Under the pieces are notes generated by a model that was given only the letters and a program-made list of their open reading frames with translations, ran no database searches and was not told the DNA's origin. A DNA stretch of 64,000 bases from an uncultured Succinivibrionaceae bacterium. GTDB lineage: Bacteria; Pseudomonadota; Gammaproteobacteria; Enterobacterales; Succinivibrionaceae. The stretch covers positions 1-64,000 of the forward strand of contig CALXOV010000047.1 in NCBI GenBank assembly GCA_944390105.1, read 5' to 3'. Below are positions 1 through 8,546 of the stretch, one piece after another. Numbering within the stretch: the stretch's first letter is position 1; each line of letters begins with the position of its first letter. The translations under genes and the position numbers were made by a program.

Positions 1-3
1 CTG

Positions 4-278
4 ATATGAGTGCCCCCTCTGTCAAGGGGGTATTGGGAAGATTTTTTAGCGTTCCTTTGGGGGGCATTGCACGGGGCTTGACCACTCTGATATTCGAGGG
101 TTGGTTACCTCTAGGCCAATGGTTTCGCCGTGAGCTCCGCCGTCTGTACACGAGGATCGTCAATAATGACGCCATCATAGCAGTAACGCGGATAGCTCAA
201 CCGAATGCCCCCTTAAAGGCTGCTAAAAAATCTTCCGATACCCCCTAAAACCACAGATCCCTATAGTATCTCCTAGAT
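4..278 (-). ncRNA. Candidate bridge (seek) RNA region of the IS1111-type element
   Basis: This non-coding stretch lies 3' of the transposase on the same strand and inside the inverted repeats, where IS1111-group elements are known to encode their target/donor-bridging RNA. No promoter or guide loops were identified by eye, so this is placed by position only. The 80-codon frame on the opposite strand (6-248) has no family resemblance and is treated as chance. Confidence 0.3.
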
Positions 279-1408
279 CTACGCTGCGGCCGCAGCGGGC
301 GCAAAGTCCTTCATCCTGCCGCAGATAAAACAGCTAAGCTCGCGCGCCACAGCCGTCACTGCAACGTTGCGTGATTTGCCGGGCTGTATCATGCGATAGT
401 ACTTTCGACGCAGTCTTTCGTTGTCTTATCGGCATAGGCAATGACTTTGCTGTCATTGCCTTTTTGCCGCGCAGCAAGGGCCTTGCTCTTGTGGCCTACG
501 CGCCCGCGGCAAATACTCTGCGCCGCTTCAACCAACTCCAATCGCACATGCGTATTCCCTGCTTTGGTTATCGGAGTGCGGCACACTGTTTCTCCGCTCG
601 AGTCCTCTCCAGGGCTAAGGCCAACGAAAGCGGCAAAGCTGGCCGGTTTGGGAAAGCGCTTAAAGTCGCTTACCTCTGTTATGATGCTTGTGGCGCGCTT
701 GCGGGTAATGCCGCACAAACAAGTCGGCTGCAACACGCGGACTGCGTAGGCCAGCTTATGTGACAGCTCCTCAAGGCGCTCATCGAATGCTTTGATTTTG
801 GCGCTTAGCATCTGCATGGTGGCTAGGTACTCGCTAAGGGGTTCACGCTCCAAATCAGAAAGCGTAAGCACACTCAATTGCTTAATATGTACTGCACTCC
901 ATTTAGTATTCTCGTAGTGAAAGCCGTGACGAAGCGCTAGTGCACTGATTTGCTGCTTAAGTCTTTTGAGCATCTGCCGGTGGTCGTTGCGCATCCTGAT
1001 GTAATCCCTCACTGCGCAGTCTTCAGCGGGGGGAACATGCACAAATGAACAGGTGCCGTAAGCTAGATTAGTGGCAATATCCCTAGCGTCACGGGTGTCG
1101 GTTTTGACGCGCTTGCCTCCCTTCCTCACGGCCATGGTGGTTGGAGATAAAATCTTGCATTCGATACCGATGTCCCGCAGTGCAATGTACAGGCTAAATC
1201 CAAGACATCCGGCCTCGTAGCCGATGACAAACTCGCAGTCGCCGTTATGCTTTTTCTTGAGATTTTTAAGGTAATTATGTACATCTTTAGCGCTAGCGCC
1301 AAGCTTAGTTTCAGCAAAGTAGGCAATTTCGTTGCCGTGAAGCTCGGCAGCGCATGCGCTGAAGGTTGAGCTATGAACATCAAGGCCAACTTAGATTATT
1401 CAGTTCAT
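279..1408 (-). pseudogene. IS110-family (IS1111-type) transposase, broken
   Basis: The conceptual protein is an IS110-family DEDD/serine recombinase. The N-terminal part shows the acidic residues in GLDVHSS, YEAG and TDTRDARD. The C-terminal Transposase_20 part shows GLSPGEDSSGETVCRTP followed by ITKAGN. The frame is open from 1390 down to 389, but there are two in-frame stops (1402-1400 TGA and 1393-1391 TAA) between the likely ATG at 1408 and the conserved VGLDVH. A loss of one base near 430 shifts the last ~40 residues (ending FAPAAAA, stop at 281-279) out of frame. It therefore cannot make a full transposase unless it starts at an unusual codon. The family call is secure; the reconstruction of the ends is my reading. 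Confidence 0.85.
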
Positions 1409-1530
1409 GGTGACTCACTCCTGTGTAATGAGGTAATCCCCTCATTTGAAAATAATGTTTAACCTTTTCAAGTATAGGGTAAATCCACGATTTTTACATC
1501 AGTAGGGGGTCACTCATATTGTCTAGTTTA

Positions 1531-1577
1531 GGATAATAAAAAAGATCCTGCAAACTTGCTACAGCTGCAAGATCTTT
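1531..1577 (-). terminator. Rho-independent terminator of the Na+/sugar symporter
   Basis: On the minus strand a 12-bp near-perfect stem (AAAGATCTTGCA with TGCAGGATCTTT) is followed by a T-rich run ending TTTTTTATTATCC. It lies about 50 bases past the symporter stop codon. The IS element sits immediately beyond it. Confidence 0.8.
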
Positions 1578-1626
1578 GTGCCAACAACAGGGCACTCGGC
1601 CCTGCATGCCTGAATTTTACTATCGA

Positions 1627-3249
1627 TTACCAGAAGGCTGCGTACAGGGCCGCAGTAATTAAGCAGGCCACGTAGCTACCAACCTTGAAGGCAGTTGAGG
1701 TCGCGAAGATCTTCTTGGTAAGCGGGATACCCTTCGGGTCATCGTCATTCTCAGAAGTGCTCAGCGACACAAAGCCGATGATAGCCACGGTCAGGATGAA
1801 GGTATACATCATCTGATCCATGAACGGCATCTGCAGCGGCAGGAACTTGAGCAGCAGCGCGATAGGAATGGATAACAGCACGCCGATGGTAGCACCAAAG
1901 GTGGTGGTCTTCTTCCAGAACAGACCTAACATGAACACTGCGAGAATGCCCGGGGAGACTAAGCCGGTGTATTCCTGAATGAACTGGAAGGCCTGGTCAA
2001 TTGCACCTAACATCGGAGCTAAGAACACAGCGATGACTAAAGCAACGATCGCGGTCAGACGGCCGATGTTAACCAGCTTGTAGTCAGATGCATCCTTATC
2101 AAGGTATTCCTTGTAAATGTCTAAGGTGAAGATGGTGGCAGTGGAGTTGAGCATTGAGGCTAAAGAGGACACGATTGCTGCAGCTAAGGCGGCGAATACT
2201 AAGCCCTTAACACCAGCCGGCAGGAACTGAGTCAGCCACGGGTAGGCACGGTCAGCGTGGTCGAGACTTGGCATGAAGTTGTTGGCAGCAGCGCCTAACT
2301 GCGACATTAATGTCGGATCGTTGACGATGACGAAGGCGGCAATGCCCGGAATCACTACTAAGAAAGGAATAATGAGCTTTAAGTAAGCGGCAAACACTAA
2401 GCCTTTCTGTGCCTCGAAAACGGACTTAGAAGCAAAGGTACGCTGAATGATGTACTGATTAAAGCCCCAGTAATATAAGTTGGCTACCCACAGACCACCG
2501 ATGAGCACAGCAATACCCGGCAGGTTCATGAACTGAGGATTGTCCTTATCTAAGATCATCTTGAAGTGATCCGGTGCGGCATCAATCAGGTTACCCATGC
2601 CGCTGAAGAAGCCGTCGCCCTGACCGATGAATGACACGGCGAGATAGGTGGTAGCAAAGCCGCCTAACACCAGTACAGCGACTTGAATCACGTCAGTCCA
2701 TACTACAGCCGACAGACCGCCGTAGACCGAGTATACCAATGCAAAGATGGCAAGGCCAATAATGGTATACATCATCGGGATGCCTAAAATGGTCTCTAAG
2801 GCCAGGCCGCCTAAGTACAGCACAGAAGTCAGGTTCACGAAGATGTACAGGCAGATCCAGAAAATGGCCAGAATGGTCTTTAAAGTGCGGTTAAAGCGCT
2901 TTTCTACGAATTCCGGAATGGTATAGATGCCTTTCTCAATAAAAATCGGTAGGAAGTATTTGCCGACTAGAATTAAGGTGATGGCAGCCATCCATTCATA
3001 GGAAGCAATACCTAGGCCGATGGAGAAGCCAGAACCGGACATGCCGATGAACTGTTCGGCGGAAATGTTGGCAGCAATTAATGATGCGCCTACCGCCCAC
3101 CACGGCAGCGATTTGCCGGCAAGAAAGTAGCCTTCAGTGCTCTGCTTATTTTTGCGGGACACCGCGAGGCCTACGCCGATAATGATAAGGACGTAGATAC
3201 CAAAGATGACGTAGTCAATGGTACTCAATCCCTGTGTTATGTTATCCAT
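1627..3249 (-). CDS. sglT: Sodium/galactose(glucose)-type symporter, SSS family
   Basis: Inner-membrane sodium-coupled sugar transporter, very close in sequence to the structurally known Vibrio vSGLT. The 540 residues contain the SSS signature near residues 44-74 (FLAGKSLPWWAVGASLIAAN and following). Residues aligned with the vSGLT sugar and sodium sites are kept: Gln66, Glu85, Ala59, Ile62, and the paired serines of AAAIVSSLASMLN. WANLYYWGFNQYIIQR is also conserved. About 14 membrane segments are expected. It stands alone with its own terminator and no catabolic genes nearby, so the exact sugar cannot be read from context. A LacI-family-like operator lies about 190 bases upstream. Confidence 0.9.
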   Translation of the reverse strand: MDNITQGLSTIDYVIFGIYVLIIIGVGLAVSRKNKQSTEGYFLAGKSLPWWAVGASLIAANISAEQFIGMSGSGFSIGLGIASYEWMAAITLILVGKYFLPIFIEKGIYTIPEFVEKRFNRTLKTILAIFWICLYIFVNLTSVLYLGGLALETILGIPMMYTIIGLAIFALVYSVYGGLSAVVWTDVIQVAVLVLGGFATTYLAVSFIGQGDGFFSGMGNLIDAAPDHFKMILDKDNPQFMNLPGIAVLIGGLWVANLYYWGFNQYIIQRTFASKSVFEAQKGLVFAAYLKLIIPFLVVIPGIAAFVIVNDPTLMSQLGAAANNFMPSLDHADRAYPWLTQFLPAGVKGLVFAALAAAIVSSLASMLNSTATIFTLDIYKEYLDKDASDYKLVNIGRLTAIVALVIAVFLAPMLGAIDQAFQFIQEYTGLVSPGILAVFMLGLFWKKTTTFGATIGVLLSIPIALLLKFLPLQMPFMDQMMYTFILTVAIIGFVSLSTSENDDDPKGIPLTKKIFATSTAFKVGSYVACLITAALYAAFW

Positions 3250-3285
3250 AAACCCTCACAGAAAGTAACAAAACAACACATTGCT

Positions 3286-3303
3286 CCTAAGTCGTAACTT
3301 AGG
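3286..3303. promoter_or_regulatory. Palindrome in the symporter leader
   Basis: CCTAAGT-CGTA-ACTTAGG is a perfect 7-bp inverted repeat with a 4-base centre, about 40 bases before the symporter start codon. It could be an operator or a 5'-UTR hairpin; the sequence does not decide. Confidence 0.35.
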
Positions 3304-3437
3304 TGCGCTAGTTATACTGCGGTGCACAATGCTAATCAATCTAATATTAAATAGTTTATTTCAGTAAAAGTTTTATTTTAGCTATACTTAGGGGTGGTTA
3401 TTTCTATTATTATTAAATGATAGTAAATAAATACTTA

Positions 3438-3453
3438 TTGTAAACGTTTTCAT
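3438..3453. promoter_or_regulatory. LacI/GalR-type operator candidate
   Basis: TTGTAAACGTTTTCAT is an imperfect palindrome centred on CG, the layout of GalR/LacI-family operators. It lies about 190 bases upstream of the sugar symporter in a 480-base AT-rich gap (3250-3730) without genes. A similar site stands upstream of tpiA at 21334. Confidence 0.4.
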
Positions 3454-3730
3454 CATCTAAAAAATAAGGTTAAAAATATATAAATCATATTTTTAACAAT
3501 AAAATTTATTTGATATGCTACTTTTGGTCTTAAACCTGAAAAGTAGCAAAATACAGGGTTTTTCTTAACTTTGTGATCTTAAGCGCATTTTAAAAAAGAT
3601 CTGATGTTTTATGCAACTGTGCTTTTTTTTGCATAAGCGCGGAGCCTTCCATACATTTGCGGTGATACTCGCACTTTTTGCTACAAATTTGCTTTAAGAT
3701 GATGACAGGAATATTGAATGAGGAGCCAAG

Positions 3731-4711
3731 ATGCTTCAGTCAGATGAAATTTTAGTCTGCCGTGTGCAGCACCGCTGGTACAGCATCGTTAAAAGTGAAT
3801 ACATCTCTGCCGGGTCTAGTGCAACGAATTTCTGGACTTTAAAGACTAAAGATCCAGATCCGCAATTGGTACACGTAAAGCCAGGTACGTTGGTGATTTA
3901 TGTGATGCAGGAAGGCGGGCACCACATCATTGTCGGCGGTGGCTATTTTGTCAGCTGGCGCGAGTTACAGGCTAAGGAAGCGTGGGGTTGCTTCGGGGTG
4001 CGCAACGGCCAAAGCAGTTATGAGGATTTTCTTGCGGAAATTGAACGACAGGGCGGCAATGAGCACAGTCCGCTAATGTCAACTATTCTGTTTGGTACCT
4101 TTATTTTTTCGCGTCGCGAAACTTTAATGGTGCCAGATGAGTTTAAACCAGACTTTGATAATGCTGATAGCCGTTTCATCTTATCGTTAAACGATCCTTT
4201 AGGGCGCTATTTACAGCGCCTGTTGCGCGATCGCCGTGCCGGGCTACATACCGATGAGTACAGCTCTGATTGGCGCGGTATCTATTATCTTGCAGCCAAG
4301 CAGGTTGAGCATTCGGACATTGACGGATTTTATGCTGCAGTGATGGCCGCTTACGACTTTAAGTGCGCGATTACCGGTTCTGCAGCGATGCCTCTGCTTG
4401 ATGTTACCAATATTCAGCCTTGTTACAACAATACTTTTCAAAGCGTGCAGAACGGTATTTTAATGCGTTGCGATTTGCATCGATTGTTCTCAGAAGGCTA
4501 CATTACTTTGTGCTATCAAGATGCCGAAAGCATTTTGGTTAAAGTTTCAAAGAGCGTAGAAACAGTCGGTGCTAAGGAATACATGCGTTTTGACGGAACC
4601 AAGTTGACTTTGCCGCAGGATAAGGATAAGTGGCCCAAGCGTGAGTACTTAGAGTGGCATCGCAATAAGTGCTTTGAGCATTGGCTGCGCGTCGGCGGTA
4701 CGCGGGCTTAG
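3731..4711 (+). CDS. HNH-like protein with a degenerate first histidine
   Basis: A 326-residue protein. Its C-terminal third matches the HNH_2-type nuclease fold: CAITGS (212-217), then a segment where the usual AAHI is VTNI (Asn227), then QNGILMRCDLHRLFSEGYITL with Asn241 and His250. The first of the three namesake residues is therefore replaced by Asn. The N-terminal 180 residues are not recognised. SD-like gagg precedes the ATG. Family members occur as stand-alone nucleases or defence effectors, but no partner methylase or toxin-antitoxin gene is adjacent. The next gene starts 2 bases after its stop, suggesting co-transcription. Nuclease activity is doubtful. Confidence 0.65.
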   Translation: MLQSDEILVCRVQHRWYSIVKSEYISAGSSATNFWTLKTKDPDPQLVHVKPGTLVIYVMQEGGHHIIVGGGYFVSWRELQAKEAWGCFGVRNGQSSYEDFLAEIERQGGNEHSPLMSTILFGTFIFSRRETLMVPDEFKPDFDNADSRFILSLNDPLGRYLQRLLRDRRAGLHTDEYSSDWRGIYYLAAKQVEHSDIDGFYAAVMAAYDFKCAITGSAAMPLLDVTNIQPCYNNTFQSVQNGILMRCDLHRLFSEGYITLCYQDAESILVKVSKSVETVGAKEYMRFDGTKLTLPQDKDKWPKREYLEWHRNKCFEHWLRVGGTRA

Positions 4712-4713
4712 CT

Positions 4714-5352
4714 ATGAAAGCTGCAGTGTTAGGTGCCAACAGCGCGCTAGGGCGGCGCATTGTGCTACATGCAGAACAGTGCGGCATTGCTGTCACCTCA
4801 ATTGTTTCAACACCGGCTGATTTAGTCGGCAATGGTCCGATTATTATTAAAGAGCCAGAGGAGCTAGAGTCGACAGAACTGGAGCGTTTTCATGTACTGA
4901 TTGATGCGCTGAGTTTTCCGCAGATTGCCAGCTTTAAGCTAGGGCAAACGCCGCTTGAAGTGTTGCATGACAAATTAGAGCAGACCTCATGTTATTACGT
5001 CGGCATCGGTGACTGCAGCATATTGTTTGCCGATAGCTCACGTCAGGTGCTGATAGCGGACAGTCCTTTAGTGCACGGTCTTAGCGGCACGAGTGATCCG
5101 CAACGTTGCAAAGAATTGTTGCAAAAGCTACAGCAATGGGCTCAGTTTAACTGGACCTTGTTGTGTCCGCCTTTGGTGCTGGATGAGCACAGCTACGGTA
5201 AAGGTCGCTTTGAACTGTCTTCAGATGTGCTGCCGGTCGGCCTTGATGGCAGCAGCCGCATTGCGCTCAGTGATTTTATTGAAGCATTAATTGAGCTGCT
5301 GAAGGTGCGCGGCAGCAAGTGCCGCTGCATCAGTTGTCGTGGTTTGTACTAA
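4714..5352 (+). CDS. NAD(P)-binding Rossmann-fold protein (NmrA/SDR-like)
   Basis: The N-terminus MKAAVLGANSALGRRIVLHA carries a glycine-rich dinucleotide-binding turn (GANSALG), as in atypical short-chain dehydrogenase or NmrA-like proteins. At 212 residues it is short for a full SDR and no YxxxK catalytic pair was identified. An in-frame TTG exists at 4681, but the ATG at 4714, 2 bases after the upstream stop, is preferred because the Rossmann motif starts there. It probably shares a transcript with the HNH-like gene. Its substrate is unknown. Its stop overlaps that of the convergent secreted-protein gene. Confidence 0.55.
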   Translation: MKAAVLGANSALGRRIVLHAEQCGIAVTSIVSTPADLVGNGPIIIKEPEELESTELERFHVLIDALSFPQIASFKLGQTPLEVLHDKLEQTSCYYVGIGDCSILFADSSRQVLIADSPLVHGLSGTSDPQRCKELLQKLQQWAQFNWTLLCPPLVLDEHSYGKGRFELSSDVLPVGLDGSSRIALSDFIEALIELLKVRGSKCRCISCRGLY

Positions 5353-5804
5353 TTTATTGGCTGAAAAATTAAAATCTGCAGGTTAAGCGACAGCAGGTTG
5401 CGCTCTGCTTGGATCCACATCTGATAACGCTGTCCTGCCTGCAGAGTCTGGTCTTGCGGTTGTGCCTGCGGACTTAAAGTCGCTTCCATGCATTGTCCTT
5501 CCGCATCACAGATAGCAAAAACTCCTTGGCCAAGGTCTGTTTTAACTTGTGCCGTAATCACCGCAAAATCTCCATCTTCTGCAACGTTCTTCAGAGCATT
5601 TAATGAATTTTGCTGCAGATTTTGTGCAAATCCCTGTGGCGCGCGTCCCCGTTCATCGACAACGTCAAAACCGCGTGGCAGCGGATGTACAGCAGACGAC
5701 GCTTCCGTTTGGGCGGCAAAGGCTGTGGGTGGACTAACTGCACACAGCAGGCTGATGAGCAGGGCTGGAATAGTAGTGCAGGGGATTGTAAGGGCACATT
5801 GCAT
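5349..5804 (-). CDS. Secreted protein, possible OB-fold (YgiW/BOF-like)
   Basis: 151 residues with a clear signal peptide (hydrophobic core LLISLLCAVSPPTAFA, likely cleavage after AFAA). The mature part, from about residue 75, alternates hydrophobic residues in the way of small bacterial OB-fold proteins of the YgiW type (FAVITAQVKTDLGQGVFAIC, then a second strand pair ending LNLQILIFQ). Two cysteines (ICDAEGQC) could form a disulfide. SD AAGGAAG precedes the ATG. The fold assignment is inference; periplasmic location is well supported. It converges with the Rossmann gene, sharing stop-codon bases. Confidence 0.5.
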   Translation of the reverse strand: MQCALTIPCTTIPALLISLLCAVSPPTAFAAQTEASSAVHPLPRGFDVVDERGRAPQGFAQNLQQNSLNALKNVAEDGDFAVITAQVKTDLGQGVFAICDAEGQCMEATLSPQAQPQDQTLQAGQRYQMWIQAERNLLSLNLQILIFQPIN

Positions 5805-6113
5805 GATGGCTTCCTTAAGTTCAGCATTGCGTCTAGCGCATGATCGACAGCTTTAGGGCTTCAGTTTAGCCGCTTTGGCATAGCTATAGCATAGCGCCTG
5901 CTTTTGGCTGGTAAGCTTCTCCTCTATAGCATGAGCGATAGCGGATTACTTAACGTTAAAATGGCTGTGCAGCGCGTTTGCTGGCGGTGTAGCGCAAAAA
6001 ATGTGGACTGACTGACAAAATCACACTGCCGATGCGGTTTTTGCTGTAAAGTCAGCACCTTTTGTTATATATTTTAGTAAGTATATAACCAAAAATGCAG
6101 ACAGAGGAATGTT
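5805..6113. other. Divergent promoter region before the SHMT-like gene
   Basis: No gene was seen in these 309 bases. The region must carry the promoters of the secreted-protein gene (leftward) and the SHMT-like gene (rightward). A large palindrome at 6064-6089 is listed separately. Confidence 0.5.
6064..6089. promoter_or_regulatory. Perfect inverted repeat upstream of the SHMT-like gene
   Basis: GTTATATA and TATATAAC form a perfect 8-bp inverted repeat around a 10-base spacer, ending 24 bases before the start codon. Its position over the promoter/leader and its symmetry suggest an operator for a dimeric repressor; the regulator is unknown. Confidence 0.4.
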
Positions 6114-7454
6114 ATGAATCCGCTAAACGTCATTCGCGGCTTTGATCCTGACCTTTATACTTATTTTGAAAAGGAGCTGGAGCATCAGCGCCTGTCGCTG
6201 TCTTTTATCCCGGATGAAAACAGTACCTCACCGCTGTGCGCGGCCATTATGGGCAGCGTGCTGGTTAATACCAGCAAGGTTTCAGGCTACAGCGTTGATG
6301 CCGGTCTTGAGTCCTTAACCGCAGCACGCATCTGCGAGCTTTTTAAAGCGGATCATGCCAATATTCGCACCATTTCTATTGAAGCAGCTTCGCGTTGCGT
6401 GTTCCAAAGTCTGACCAAGCGCGGCGACATTGTGATGTCACTTGACCTTCGTAAGAAGGAACACTGCAATTCCGAATCTTTAGCGTATCGCTTCGTTAAC
6501 TTCAGTATTGATCCCAAGACGCAACGTCTTGATATGGATGCGATAGGCAAGCAGGCTAAAGCCTGCCGCCCGCAGATGATCATTGTGTCGCCGATTAATT
6601 ATCCGCTGCAGATTGACTATGCGCGATTTTCCGACATTGCTAAGGAATGTGGAGCGCTTTTGTGGTGTGATATTTCTCAGATTGCAGGCTTAATTGCCGG
6701 CGGCGCTTTGCCATCACCGGTGCCGTACGCCGATGTGGTTACCTTCTCGTGCCATGGTTCGATGCAGGGACCTCAGGCCAGCGTCATCTTATGCCGCGAT
6801 AATATTGCCAATGCTATTGATCGCGCGGTATACATCGGTGGCCACAGTGGTCTGCAGACTGCACAGCTCGCTGCTCTTGAGGCGCGAATTCGCGAAATGC
6901 AGGAGCCAGTTTATGCTGAATATGCGCGAACCGTGGTGAGCAATGCCAAAGCTTTAGGCGAGGGTCTGCAGGCAGGCGGTCTTAATGTAATGTGTCGCGG
7001 CACGGACAGCCACCTTATTTTAGTGGACAGCAAAGACTGTGCATTATCCTCCGCTCGCGGCGCGCAGGAAATGCTGGCTGATGCAGGAGTCAATGTGCGC
7101 ATCTGCTCAATTGAAACAGCCGATCCTAATGTGAAGTTTGATGCGATACGTTTCTCTACTTTAGCTCCGACTACCCGCGGTGCTAGCGCCACGCAGATGA
7201 AGGAAATTGGCGGGCATGTAGCGCAGTTCCTGCGCAATCCAAGCGATGATAACTTGAAGGTATTGCGCGATAAGATCACTCGCATTACGGTAGGATTACC
7301 GACCTTCTTTGAGCATTGGTTGTGCGATATCGTGCGTGACAATTTAACTAAGATGAGTTTTATGAGTTCAGACAGTACGCAGATTGCCGACTCAATTCAT
7401 CCAACGCGTCTGCAGACTTTAGCGCGTAAACTAAAAGAGCGTAGCAATAATTAA
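6114..7454 (+). CDS. SHMT-like pseudoenzyme lacking the PLP lysine
   Basis: The 446-residue protein follows GlyA from end to end: DENSTSP (SHMT: SENYTSP), KQAKACRPQMIIV, CDISQIAGLIAGG (SHMT: VDMAHVAGLVAAG), GTDSHLILVD, and TTRGASATQM near the C-terminus. The PLP-binding THK(T) motif is replaced by CHGSMQGP, so Gly215 stands where the Schiff-base lysine should be. The His that stacks on PLP is Gln189, and the conserved YAEGYPGKRYYGG stretch is gone. Arg346 (substrate carboxylate arginine) is kept. A normal hydroxymethyltransferase reaction is therefore not expected. It is a single-gene unit with its own terminator and an upstream palindrome. True function unknown. Confidence 0.8.
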   Translation: MNPLNVIRGFDPDLYTYFEKELEHQRLSLSFIPDENSTSPLCAAIMGSVLVNTSKVSGYSVDAGLESLTAARICELFKADHANIRTISIEAASRCVFQSLTKRGDIVMSLDLRKKEHCNSESLAYRFVNFSIDPKTQRLDMDAIGKQAKACRPQMIIVSPINYPLQIDYARFSDIAKECGALLWCDISQIAGLIAGGALPSPVPYADVVTFSCHGSMQGPQASVILCRDNIANAIDRAVYIGGHSGLQTAQLAALEARIREMQEPVYAEYARTVVSNAKALGEGLQAGGLNVMCRGTDSHLILVDSKDCALSSARGAQEMLADAGVNVRICSIETADPNVKFDAIRFSTLAPTTRGASATQMKEIGGHVAQFLRNPSDDNLKVLRDKITRITVGLPTFFEHWLCDIVRDNLTKMSFMSSDSTQIADSIHPTRLQTLARKLKERSNN

Positions 7455-7481
7455 ACCGCTATTTTTCATATACTAAGATAT

Positions 7482-7507
7482 AAGGCTCTGCATTTGCGGG
7501 GCCTTTT
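7482..7507 (+). terminator. Terminator of the SHMT-like gene
   Basis: AAGGCTCTGC-ATTT-GCGGGGCCTT forms a 10-bp stem with two G-T pairs and is followed by TT and a T-rich stretch. It lies 28 bases after the SHMT-like stop and before dusA. Confidence 0.65.
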
Positions 7508-7562
7508 GTCTGTTAGTACTCGTAAAATGCCGCATCTGCGGACTGCCTTAAAGGAAAGAGCC

Positions 7563-8546
7563 ATGCCTGCTGCCTTCACTGCCGATCGCTTTTCTGTCGC
7601 CCCGATGGTTGACGTGACCACTCGTTCGTTTCGTCTTATGGCGCGCGTACTGAGTAAACGCGCTATGCTGTATACTGAAATGATTGCTGCCGATGCCATT
7701 GTGCATGGTAAGCAACATTTAATTGAATTTTCAGATATTGAATTGCCGCTTACCCTGCAGTTGGGCGGTAACGACCCCCAAAAAATGGCTGCAGCGGCTA
7801 AGACTGGAGCACAAATGGGCTACAGCGCAGTCAACATTAATGCCGGTTGCCCGTCTGATAAAGTGCAGCAGGGGGCTTTTGGCGCAGTTTTGATGAAGGA
7901 TATTCCGCTTTTATGCGATATTTTTCAAGAAATGCAGGGTGCGGTGAGTATCCCGGTAACGGTTAAAACACGTATCGGAGTGGATAATGATGATAGCTGG
8001 GAGTTTACGCTTAACTTAGTGCAAAGCCTAGTTGCGGCAGGGGTAAAACATATTATTTTGCATGCGCGCAAGGCTTGGCTTAGTGGGCTGTCGCCAAAAG
8101 AAAATCGCACTATCCCGCCGCTCGATTATGCGCGCGTGTATAAATTAAAGCAGCTTTTCCCGCAGGTCTTTTTTACCATTAACGGCGGCATTTCCAACTT
8201 GGAACAATGTAAGCCTCAGTTGCAAGCTGTGGACGGAGTGATGCTGGGGAGGGCGCTTATTGACAATCCTTATCTACTTGCGGCAGTGGATAGAAATATT
8301 TTTGGTAGCAGTGCGCCGCAGCGCAGCCGTGCAGAGTGTTGGGCAGACTTTATTGAATTGGCAGCTTCCCTGCGTGCGCAGGGTGTGGCATTGCATCATT
8401 TTGCGCGCCATTTGCTGGGCTTTTTTAGCGGGGTGCGTGGGGCGCGAGCCTATCGGCGCTTTTTATCCGAGCACATGACGGCTTTAGGAGCTGACGAGCG
8501 TGTGTTGGCGCAGGCTTTTACGCTTATAGAACATCCTAATACGTAA
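7563..8546 (+). CDS. dusA: tRNA-dihydrouridine(20/20a) synthase
   Basis: FMN-dependent reductase that makes dihydrouridine at positions 20/20a of tRNA D-loops. RFSVAPMVDVTTR opens the TIM barrel. NINAGCPSDKVQQGAFGA holds the catalytic cysteine motif. HARKAWLSGLSPKENR is the DusA-specific signature, and NGGIS plus DGVMLGRALIDNPYL bind flavin phosphate. Start chosen at the ATG after aaaggaaagag, giving 327 residues; a frame extension back to 7494 lacks an RBS and runs through the upstream terminator. Single-gene unit. Confidence 0.92.
   Translation: MPAAFTADRFSVAPMVDVTTRSFRLMARVLSKRAMLYTEMIAADAIVHGKQHLIEFSDIELPLTLQLGGNDPQKMAAAAKTGAQMGYSAVNINAGCPSDKVQQGAFGAVLMKDIPLLCDIFQEMQGAVSIPVTVKTRIGVDNDDSWEFTLNLVQSLVAAGVKHIILHARKAWLSGLSPKENRTIPPLDYARVYKLKQLFPQVFFTINGGISNLEQCKPQLQAVDGVMLGRALIDNPYLLAAVDRNIFGSSAPQRSRAECWADFIELAASLRAQGVALHHFARHLLGFFSGVRGARAYRRFLSEHMTALGADERVLAQAFTLIEHPNT

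Larger units (their letters stand above)
4..1519 (-). mobile_element. IS1111-type insertion sequence with inverted repeats
   Basis: ATATGAGTGCCCCCT at 4-18 is repeated in inverted orientation as ATATGAGTGACCCCCT (complement of 1504-1519), differing by one missing base. Short subterminal inverted repeats are typical of the IS1111 branch of IS110. About 110 bases lie upstream of the transposase and about 275 bases downstream (278-4), the long non-coding side expected to encode the guide (bridge) RNA in IS1111 elements. True element ends may lie a few bases outside the repeats and the left end is cut close to the window edge. Confidence 0.6.
3250..3730. other. AT-rich intergenic region between divergent genes
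   Basis: No ORF with family resemblance or RNA gene was seen. It must hold the divergent promoters for the symporter and the HNH-like gene. The two palindromes listed separately are the only structured sites found. Confidence 0.6.

Noticed and set aside
6..248. 80-codon frame at the left edge
   Set aside because: It lies antisense to the IS1111-type non-coding end, has no family resemblance and no SD.
371..763. Plus-strand frames opposite the transposase
   Set aside because: They are shadows of the IS110 transposase on the minus strand, which shows clear family motifs.
4681..4713. Longer start for the Rossmann protein
   Set aside because: The TTG start lies inside the HNH-like gene, and the dinucleotide-binding motif begins right at the ATG at 4714.
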